From NCBI GenBank assembly GCA_023229045.1, contig JALOAB010000015.1, forward strand, positions 1 to 22,698: 22,698 nt of DNA, given 5' to 3'. Shown piece after piece: positions 1 through 6,412 of this stretch (its first letter is position 1; each line of letters begins with the position of its first letter). The position numbers were made by a program, and so were the translations under genes. Source of the stretch: Fidelibacterota bacterium. GTDB lineage: Bacteria > Fidelibacterota > UBA2242. A model generated the notes under the pieces. It saw only the letters and a list, made by a program, of their open reading frames with translations, was not told where the DNA came from and did not search any database.

Positions 1-1251
1 TTTGGTAATTTCTTTCGATTGCCGATCGCTGATGTTAAGTAAAATGTGTCCGTAGGTTCCGGCGCACAGACAGCCGCCGCGGGTCTGAATCCCGAACCGA
101 TCGTTGAGCAGGCGCGCGATCAGGTTATGATGCATCGACCGGCTGTATAACGAGACAAAACCGATGCGCTCGTGATTTTGGGCTTCCAGTACGATTATCT
201 CGGGAATATCAGCCAGTTCGCTGAGTAATAATTCAGTCAAATAATGCTCCCGCGCCTGGAGATTTTGCGTACCCATTTCCTCTTTAAGTAAAATTGCCAG
301 GGCGGCGCGTATGGCTTGCAGGAAACCGGGTGTGCCGCCGTCTTCGCGAACTTCAATATCAGGGAAAAAGTGATGCTCGCCCCAAGGATTGGTCCAGAGC
401 ACCGTACCGCCGCCCGGTTGATCGGGGACGCGATTATCGTACAATTTTTTATCGAACAGGATCACGCCGGACGAACCCGGACCGCCCAGAAATTTATGCG
501 GCGAAAAGAAAATGGCATCCAGTTTCTGCTCCGGTTGGACGGGATGCATATTCATTTCGACATACGGCGCCGAGGCCGAGTAATCGACGAAACACGATCG
601 TCCGAATTCGTGCATAATCGCCGCCATTTCATGAATCGGCGTGATCAGACCGGTAACATTCGAACAGGCGGTGAATGAGCCGATAATTGTCTTGCGGTCG
701 CGATTCAGTTCCAGAATATTGCGCAGATGCTCAAGATCCGGCAATCCGTCCGATTTTTTACTAATCAGCAGAGTGTCACAGCAACATTCTTCCCAGGTGG
801 TCTGATTGGAATGATGCTCCATGTGCGTCAGCAGAACGAGCGCTCTCTCCTGCGGCGGGATGGTGACCTTGTCGCGGAACTTATCTGGCAAACGCAATCC
901 GAGCAGACGCTGAAATTTATTGATCACAGCCGTCATGCCAAAGCCTGCGAAAAGCAGAACATCGTCCGGGCCGGCATTGACATGGCGCTTAATGATCTGA
1001 TGCGCCTGATGATAAGCGTCGGTCATGATCGCACCGGTTAGGGTCGTCTCGGTGTGGGTATTGGCAACATATGGACCTATTACATTGGTCATGTATTCCT
1101 CGATCGGCCGGTAAAACCGCCCGCTGGCCGCCCAGTCGGCATATAGAATCGCCTGACGCCCGCCGGGAAAATCATATCGCTGGTCAATCCCGATGATGTT
1201 TCTGCGAAAACGTATGAAGTATTTTTCGAGATCTATTGCGGCTGACTTCAT
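1..1251 (-). CDS. class V aminotransferase / cysteine desulfurase-like PLP enzyme, 3' end missing
   Basis: PLP-dependent fold-type I enzyme of the class V aminotransferase family, which includes cysteine desulfurases, selenocysteine lyases and related transaminases. I translated 417 codons from the ATG at 1249-1251 to the window edge with no stop. An early ADWAASGR segment (about residues 38-45) is typical of the family's substrate-side N-terminus. The cofactor-binding Asp is in FVDYSASAP (about 221-229) and the Schiff-base Lys is in FFSPHKFLGG (K253). A Cys-rich RGGCLCAGTYGH segment (about 391-402) lies where desulfurases carry the active-site Cys loop. The residue after the PLP Asp pair departs from the D-x-AQ-x-x-P pattern of IscS/SufS, so classic Fe-S cluster supply is not assured. 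No strong Shine-Dalgarno is visible upstream. It stands alone and is divergent from the lipoprotein gene at 1476. The family call is firm; the substrate is unknown. Confidence 0.85.
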   Translation of the reverse strand, partial: MKSAAIDLEKYFIRFRRNIIGIDQRYDFPGGRQAILYADWAASGRFYRPIEEYMTNVIGPYVANTHTETTLTGAIMTDAYHQAHQIIKRHVNAGPDDVLLFAGFGMTAVINKFQRLLGLRLPDKFRDKVTIPPQERALVLLTHMEHHSNQTTWEECCCDTLLISKKSDGLPDLEHLRNILELNRDRKTIIGSFTACSNVTGLITPIHEMAAIMHEFGRSCFVDYSASAPYVEMNMHPVQPEQKLDAIFFSPHKFLGGPGSSGVILFDKKLYDNRVPDQPGGGTVLWTNPWGEHHFFPDIEVREDGGTPGFLQAIRAALAILLKEEMGTQNLQAREHYLTELLLSELADIPEIIVLEAQNHERIGFVSLYSRSMHHNLIARLLNDRFGIQTRGGCLCAGTYGHILLNISDRQSKEITK

Positions 1252-1475
1252 ATTGTTACAAAAATATCCGCTTAAATTTATTAAAACCACCAATCATTAA
1301 AACTAAAATATTTGTCACTCACTTTTATAAAGCAGGAGAATAAGCATTCACCTTTAATAAATTTGACTTATCAATATCAGAGTAATCGAGAATACTGATT
1401 CAACTCTTTATCTCAACCAACAGTAAATAATTCTTTACAAAATGCCGGAATTTGGTTAATCTAAGGGTGGTTTAA

Positions 1476-2156
1476 ATGAGCAAGCCCTTACTACTGTTAG
1501 CGATTGTACTCTGGATGAGCGCCTGCGCCACCCATCCGACGATCAGTCCGGTTCCACTCAAGCCGGGCGAGAGCTATACCGGTCTGACCTTTTCCGTCGA
1601 AAATGTCGTCCCGGTTTTCGTCTATCGGCGCGGTGTTTCCGAAAAGAGTGATGTCGGTTTCCGGGTCGGTCTGCCGATTTACGGAACCGGCATCGACTAT
1701 TCAAGAGTGCTTTTTAAGCGTGGCGACGTTTCGGATGTAATCAACTTCAGCTTTTCGCTCAATCCCAATTCCAATATAGATATGACCTATTACTCGGTGC
1801 GCTCTTTACCTTTAAAACCGAACAATGCTCTCTACACCGGCTTTCGGATAATGTACATCCCGCGCGGGATCACCGGCGGCAACAGCCTGCGGGTCGGCGT
1901 GCTGGGTGGACTTTCGATTGCCAGAAAAGTTGGCTTGGAAATCGGTTATTTTCATGATTTCGACAAAGGTCAGCCTATTGAGTATATTTATTACCTCGAA
2001 GCGAAAAATTCGGAGCGTTATCCGGCAACCACCGAGTACGGCTTTCCCACCGAGTACTCGCGCCTGACCGGACTCTCCGTGCAACTCTCACTCAGTACTA
2101 AACTCTTCGAGAAGAAACCCGCCAAATCTAAAGCCGCCAAGAAACCGACCAAATAA
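1476..2156 (+). CDS. hypothetical beta-rich lipoprotein
   Basis: Protein of 226 residues that I do not recognise. It opens with a short hydrophobic stretch ending in WMSAC (Cys17), a plausible lipobox, so export and lipidation are likely. The remaining sequence alternates hydrophobic and polar residues, with many Tyr, Gly, Val and Ser (for example VGFRVGLPIYG, LRVGVLGGLSIA, VGLEIGYFHDF), the pattern of antiparallel beta-strands and compatible with a small outer-membrane-associated barrel or sandwich. The last 13 or so residues are Lys/Ala/Pro-rich (KKPAKSKAAKKPTK), a basic tail. The start is supported by AAGGGTGG a few bases upstream of the ATG. It lies on the same strand as uvrB but about 195 bases before it, with palindromes in between, so co-transcription is doubtful. 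Function unknown. Confidence 0.7.
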   Translation: MSKPLLLLAIVLWMSACATHPTISPVPLKPGESYTGLTFSVENVVPVFVYRRGVSEKSDVGFRVGLPIYGTGIDYSRVLFKRGDVSDVINFSFSLNPNSNIDMTYYSVRSLPLKPNNALYTGFRIMYIPRGITGGNSLRVGVLGGLSIARKVGLEIGYFHDFDKGQPIEYIYYLEAKNSERYPATTEYGFPTEYSRLTGLSVQLSLSTKLFEKKPAKSKAAKKPTK

Positions 2157-2170
2157 ATCCAAACATTTTC

Positions 2171-2266
2171 AAATCTGTCGCAACGCTGATGCATTCACCA
2201 GTTGTGTCAGATGTTTACACCTGACACTGTATGCTATCCGTCAGGTTTGAAAACCTGGCGCAACGG
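2171..2266. repeat. intergenic palindromic element with flanking direct repeat, upstream of uvrB
   Basis: Two inverted repeats sit inside a short imperfect direct repeat. The first arm pair is GTGTCAG at 2204-2210 and CTGACAC at 2221-2227, with an inner TGT/ACA pair that can extend the hairpin. The second is CAGGTTT at 2242-2248 and AAACCTG at 2251-2257, almost a perfect palindrome. The direct repeat is AAATCTGTCGCAACG (2171-2185) and AAACCTGGCGCAACG (2251-2265), 13 of 15 bases alike. No T-run follows either hairpin, so an intrinsic terminator is unlikely. It could be a dispersed REP-like or MITE-like element, or an operator for uvrB; I cannot choose from one copy. Confidence 0.5.
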
Positions 2267-2351
2267 AAAGACGCTATAAGATAAAATAAGATCATCAGAC
2301 AGGCGGAATATTCTTTGCCTCTTGTCTTTCCCGATTCTAAATTGCATCGCT

Positions 2352-4364
2352 ATGAACGAATTTAAATTAGCGACCAATTTCCAGCCGACCGGCGACCAGC
2401 CGCAGGCCATCCGCGAACTGACCGAAGGCTTACAACGCGGCGATAAGTTCCAGACTCTGCTCGGCGTAACTGGTAGTGGCAAGACTTTCACTATGGCGCA
2501 GGTCATCCAAAATATCCAGAAACCAACCCTGATAATATCGCATAATAAAACCCTCGCCGCGCAGTTATTCGGCGAGTTCAAGACCTTTTTCCCGGAAAAC
2601 GCCGTCGAATATTTTATCTCGTTCTACGATTATTACCAGCCGGAAGCCTATATCCCGGTGACTGACACTTTTATTGAGAAAGACTCCTCGATCAACGATG
2701 AAATCGACAAGTTGCGCCTGAAAGCCACCAGTTCGTTGATCAGTCGCCGCGACGTGATCGTGGTCGCCAGTGTGTCATGTATTTATGGCATCGGCTCGCC
2801 GGAAGAGTACAGTCGCTTCATCGTCGTACTAAAAAAAGGCGAAAAAATCGGCATCCGTCAGCTTTTCAGCCGGCTGGTCGATATTTATTATGCTCGAAAT
2901 GACCTGGTGCTGGAACGCGGCAAGTTCCGGGCGCGCGGCGATATAGTGGAGGTACGTCCGGCTTATGAGGATTTCGCCTACCGCATCGAACTTTTCGGCG
3001 ACGACATTGAACACATCTATTCATTCGATCCGCTGACCGGCGAAGTGATCAGCGAACAGGAAGCGGTCGTCATTTTTCCGGCTAAGCATTTCATCTCATC
3101 CGAAGAAACTATAAAACGCGCTCTGGTTACCATTGAAGAGGAATTAGTCGAGCGTCTGGCTGAATTGCGCACTGCCGGAAAATTACTCGAGGCTCAGCGC
3201 CTGGAACAGCGCACGCGCTTCGACCTCGAAATGATCCAGGAAGTCGGTTACTGCAGTGGCATCGAAAACTATTCGCGCCACTTTTCCGGTCGTAAATCCG
3301 GTCAGCAACCCTATACCCTGCTGGACTTTTTCCCGAAGGATTTTCTGCTGATAATCGACGAATCGCACGCCACTCTGCCGCAATTGCGCGCCATGTACAA
3401 CGGCGATCGTTCGCGCAAGGAGGTTTTGGTCGAGTACGGTTTTCGCCTGCCCTCGGCGCTCGATAACCGCCCGTTGAAATTCCCGGAATTCGAGAAAATG
3501 ATCAATCAGGTGGTGTTTGTATCAGCTACTCCCGCCGATTATGAACTGGAAAAATGCAACGGCGTGATCGTCGAACAGATTATTCGTCCGACCGGTTTGC
3601 TCGATCCGGAAATCAGCATCAAACCGACCAAACACCAGATCGACGACCTGATCGACGAAATTGCGGTCGTCACCGAACGCAAGGAGCGCGTTCTGGTCAC
3701 GACTCTGACGAAAAGAATGTCGGAGGATTTATCCGAATATCTGCGCGGAATGGGACTAAAAGTCCGCTACCTGCACTCGGAAATCAAAGCCCTCGACCGG
3801 GTTGGCATTCTGCGTGACCTGCGCCTGGGAAATTTCGATGTCCTGGTCGGCATCAACCTTCTGCGCGAAGGACTCGATCTGCCGGAAGTCTCGCTGGTCG
3901 CGATTCTCGACGCCGACAAGGAAGGCTTTCTGCGTTCGGAAAAATCGCTGATGCAGGTTTCGGGTCGCGCCGCCCGCAACATCAACGGCAGGGTGATTTT
4001 CTACGGCGATGAAATCACGGCATCCATGCGTAAAGTAATTGATGAGGTTAGTCGTCGCCGCAAAGTTCAGTTCAATTATAACAAAATTCATAATATCCAA
4101 CCGCGCACGATTTATAAATCGGTTGAGGAAGTCATGCATGCCACCACCGTGGCGGACGTTAAACCGCTGGATATTCGATCCGATCGAACAACTGGCGACC
4201 GCTACCGCGATAAAATGGAAACCGCCGAAATCGTCGAACTGCTCCGCCGCGAGATGCTCGCCGCCGCCGAGAACCTGGAATTCGAAAAAGCCGCCGAACT
4301 GCGTGACGAAATCAACCGCCTCACCGGGCAAAAGAAAAGCCTTACCCGCGAAAATCTGCTTTAA
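2352..4364 (+). CDS. uvrB: excinuclease ABC subunit UvrB
   Basis: Damage-verifying helicase-like subunit of the UvrABC nucleotide excision repair nuclease. It is loaded on DNA by UvrA and recruits UvrC for incision. From the ATG at 2352 the protein has 670 residues, the usual family length, and opens FKLATNFQPTGDQPQAI as UvrB proteins do. A TTG 30 bases upstream would only add an atypical N-terminus. Visible motifs are Walker A GVTGSGKT near residue 37, the YYQPEAYIP beta-hairpin region, the DESH helicase box, the late helicase motifs including NLLREGLDLPEV and QVSGRAARN, and a C-terminal UVR motif around EKAAELRDEI that binds UvrC. No good Shine-Dalgarno precedes the ATG. It is intact and converges with the CDF-like gene. 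A palindromic patch lies upstream, but I see no canonical LexA box. Confidence 0.97.
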   Translation: MNEFKLATNFQPTGDQPQAIRELTEGLQRGDKFQTLLGVTGSGKTFTMAQVIQNIQKPTLIISHNKTLAAQLFGEFKTFFPENAVEYFISFYDYYQPEAYIPVTDTFIEKDSSINDEIDKLRLKATSSLISRRDVIVVASVSCIYGIGSPEEYSRFIVVLKKGEKIGIRQLFSRLVDIYYARNDLVLERGKFRARGDIVEVRPAYEDFAYRIELFGDDIEHIYSFDPLTGEVISEQEAVVIFPAKHFISSEETIKRALVTIEEELVERLAELRTAGKLLEAQRLEQRTRFDLEMIQEVGYCSGIENYSRHFSGRKSGQQPYTLLDFFPKDFLLIIDESHATLPQLRAMYNGDRSRKEVLVEYGFRLPSALDNRPLKFPEFEKMINQVVFVSATPADYELEKCNGVIVEQIIRPTGLLDPEISIKPTKHQIDDLIDEIAVVTERKERVLVTTLTKRMSEDLSEYLRGMGLKVRYLHSEIKALDRVGILRDLRLGNFDVLVGINLLREGLDLPEVSLVAILDADKEGFLRSEKSLMQVSGRAARNINGRVIFYGDEITASMRKVIDEVSRRRKVQFNYNKIHNIQPRTIYKSVEEVMHATTVADVKPLDIRSDRTTGDRYRDKMETAEIVELLRREMLAAAENLEFEKAAELRDEINRLTGQKKSLTRENLL

Positions 4365-4466
4365 TTTTTTAAACAGGATTTACAGGATTTTTAACAGTGT
4401 AATTCCGAAGAGAAAAATTGTAAACTGTAAACTTCAAACTAAAAACTCGTAACTCGCAACTCGTAA
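4365..4466. repeat. short degenerate tandem repeats between convergent genes
   Basis: The 102 bases between the stops of uvrB and the CDF-like gene contain an ACAGGATT/ACAGGATTT doublet near 4372-4392. Further on, near 4441-4466, a run of AACTCGT, AACTCGC, AACTCGT and AACTA units occurs. No stable GC-rich hairpin followed by a T-run is evident, so I do not call a terminator. It looks like non-coding spacer with simple repeats; similar AACTCGTAACTCG and CAGGATTTACAGGATT strings recur, as far as I remember, in intergenic DNA of other environmental bacteria. Confidence 0.4.
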
Positions 4467-5375
4467 CTATTTCAGCGTCGGCTTCTCCCGGCTGGGAATG
4501 ATATTGACCTGGCAGTTGCGGATAATCGCTTTAATATCGGCAGAAATCGTTTTAATATGTTCCATCACCTTTTCCATTGGCAGATCATCATCGAATTCCA
4601 GATAGAGTTCGATGAAAACGTCGCCGCCACTACGCCGTGAGCGGATATCATGCAAATCCTTGTAATCGTCGAAATGCTGGGCTAATACTTTCAGAATTCC
4701 GGTCTGCATCGATTCTTCCAGCGTGCGATCCATCAGGTTATCCATCGAAGTCGAGAAGAGCGTATAAGCCGAGTGAAAGAGGACTCCGCTTAACAGCAAG
4801 GCTCCGATCGGGTCGATGAAATGCGCAAAAGAAAATTTACCAAGTAACAGACCGGCGGAGAGAGTCAGCGTCTCACCGAAATCCATGGCGAATTTTCCTC
4901 GATAAAGTTTTAATTGCCCTTCGACAATCGGCGAGAAGGCAATACGCGCGAGACGTTTAAATTTGATCCACTGCCACAGATTCGTCAGAACGCCGACCAT
5001 ATTAAAGACAATGCCGATCAGGACGCCAATGCCGGCTAATTTTTCGGGCTTCAGCAAGCCCCGGATCGCGCCGGTCAGAACCACAATCAATGAAATCACG
5101 ATCACCAGCGCCATTAGCAGGCTGGAGAAGCCTTCCATTTTGCCATAACCATAATTATAGATCAGGTTGGTGCCTTTGGAAACTTTGCGGATGGCGATAT
5201 AGGCGAAGAAAATCGCCAGGATTTCACTGATACTTTGAAAGACGCCGGTCAACATGATCAGCGAGTTGGACGTCAACGCCGCTACAATATTCGGAATTGC
5301 CGAACCGATTCCGAGAAGCAGGCTGACCAGAATCGCCTTTTCTTTCTGTTTAAATGTCAAACCCTCTTGACCCAC
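4467..5375 (-). CDS. cation diffusion facilitator (CDF) family-like membrane protein with altered metal site
   Basis: Membrane protein of 302 residues with the CDF layout: several transmembrane segments in residues 14-210 and a cytosolic C-terminal domain from about 220. Family marks are the YGYGKMEGFSSL segment after TM2 (canonical Y-G-x-x-K-x-E), DPIGALLLSG in TM6 and SMDNLMDRTLEE at the start of the cytosolic domain. CDF proteins normally exchange Zn, Fe, Mn or similar ions for protons through an Asp/His site shared by TM2 and TM5. Here the TM2 D-x-x-H-S-x-x-D pattern reads G44, Q47, E51. TM5 has DFGET (165-169) instead of H-x-x-x-D. Metal choice, or even transport, may therefore differ. 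It is last in a three-gene operon, 11 bases after the PrsW-like gene. The family call is good; the substrate is unknown. Confidence 0.85.
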   Translation of the reverse strand: MGQEGLTFKQKEKAILVSLLLGIGSAIPNIVAALTSNSLIMLTGVFQSISEILAIFFAYIAIRKVSKGTNLIYNYGYGKMEGFSSLLMALVIVISLIVVLTGAIRGLLKPEKLAGIGVLIGIVFNMVGVLTNLWQWIKFKRLARIAFSPIVEGQLKLYRGKFAMDFGETLTLSAGLLLGKFSFAHFIDPIGALLLSGVLFHSAYTLFSTSMDNLMDRTLEESMQTGILKVLAQHFDDYKDLHDIRSRRSGGDVFIELYLEFDDDLPMEKVMEHIKTISADIKAIIRNCQVNIIPSREKPTLK

Positions 5376-5386
5376 AAATTACCTCA

Positions 5387-6412
5387 TTATCCGTTTTGTT
5401 GCTGATCGAGAAAATATAATTGCCACAGGTCGCGCGGATTGGTGCGGATCAGCGGTGCTATAGCTATCCGTCCGGTTTTTCCGATATTTTTTTCCAATTG
5501 CTTCAGCTCGGTGAATTTAGCCGGGGTTTCCGGATCGGGAATGGGAGGCATGCCGAGTTCCTTCAGGATTAAAAGCGCCTTGGCGCGCGCCGAAAGTTCC
5601 AGATAAATCTGCAAATAGCAAAAAATATCCGCCAGAGTTTCGCCCGGCAGATGTTCTTTCAGACTGTATAGATATTGCCCAGCCTTGGTTTCGCGGAACC
5701 GACCGGCGCGGATATCACCGAGCAATTCGACATTGGCCGCCAGGCCTTCCTCCAGCCAGTCACGCAGATTCTTTTCACTCCTGGTAAAAGTCACCGCCAG
5801 CAGAGTCGGCAAAATTACCAGTTGCATGATCAGGATAATTTCCGGGCTGACAACGTGCACCAGATAATTGAATCCGGCGTGGATCAGCATTGCAGTCAAC
5901 AAACCGCCGGCGACAATGAAAATCGGATTGCGCGCGCGCCGTTCCGTAAAATAACGCACGATGATCATCATGATGCCGGTCGTCCCGCCATGCATGACAG
6001 CGGTGCCCAGTCCGCGGATCAGCCAGATAAAGACACTGCGCTCGCCAAGCGCCTGCATGAAAAAAAGATTCTCTATTAAGGCGAAACCGGTGCCGACCGC
6101 GAAACCGATAATTGCGCTGTCTACTAGAAAGCCGATCTTCTTCTTTTTCAATTGCCAGAGCGGATAGACCGACTTAATCGTTTCTTCAATTATCGGAGCC
6201 ACCACCACTGACACAAAAATACTTTGATGCGGAACGAAAGTAAACACAAAACGATTGAACATCAGGGCTACGCCGGCCGCGATACAACCCCATAGGATTG
6301 TCAGCGCCACCGCCCATATTCTGAGCAGTTTGTAGCTATCCATGACGACTAGTACGATTAGAAAAATCAATACCGGCGATAGACTGACAAGTATGTTGAT
6401 TAACGTAATCAT
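5387..6412 (-). CDS. PrsW-family intramembrane protease
   Basis: Polytopic membrane protein of 341 residues. The four conserved spots of the PrsW glutamic/metallo-type intramembrane protease family are visible in order: EETIK (76-80), FALIEN (109-115 region), an HGGTTG segment (H141) and HAGFNYL (H178, N182). In Bacillus, PrsW performs site-1 cleavage of the anti-sigma factor RsiW; in this lineage the target is unknown. About seven to eight hydrophobic segments fill residues 1-210. A soluble, charged C-terminal tail of about 130 residues follows (helical, rich in Leu, Glu and Arg), longer than in minimal PrsW proteins and possibly a substrate or partner binding part. Its start overlaps the end of the exported peptidase gene by four bases (ATGA), implying translational coupling. 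Confidence 0.83.
   Translation of the reverse strand: MITLINILVSLSPVLIFLIVLVVMDSYKLLRIWAVALTILWGCIAAGVALMFNRFVFTFVPHQSIFVSVVVAPIIEETIKSVYPLWQLKKKKIGFLVDSAIIGFAVGTGFALIENLFFMQALGERSVFIWLIRGLGTAVMHGGTTGIMMIIVRYFTERRARNPIFIVAGGLLTAMLIHAGFNYLVHVVSPEIILIMQLVILPTLLAVTFTRSEKNLRDWLEEGLAANVELLGDIRAGRFRETKAGQYLYSLKEHLPGETLADIFCYLQIYLELSARAKALLILKELGMPPIPDPETPAKFTELKQLEKNIGKTGRIAIAPLIRTNPRDLWQLYFLDQQQNG

Noticed and set aside
1434..1462. TTTACA - 17 bases - TAATCT as a promoter of the lipoprotein gene
   Set aside because: The spacing is ideal, but the -10 box would end only 13 bases before the ATG, leaving the ribosome site partly untranscribed; likely a chance match.
2204..2257. LexA/SOS operator before uvrB
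   Set aside because: The palindromes do not match the CTGT-N8-ACAG or GAAC-N4-GTTC patterns and lie about 95 to 150 bases before the start; SOS control cannot be claimed.
2322..2351. Upstream TTG start for uvrB
   Set aside because: UvrB proteins begin close to the FKLATNFQPTGDQP segment; the ATG at 2352 fits the family length and the extension has no family resemblance.
3756..4331. Open frame of 191 codons on the minus strand
   Set aside because: It is antisense to the helicase and UVR end of uvrB, and its sequence is low-complexity Phe/Gly/Asn-rich shadow.
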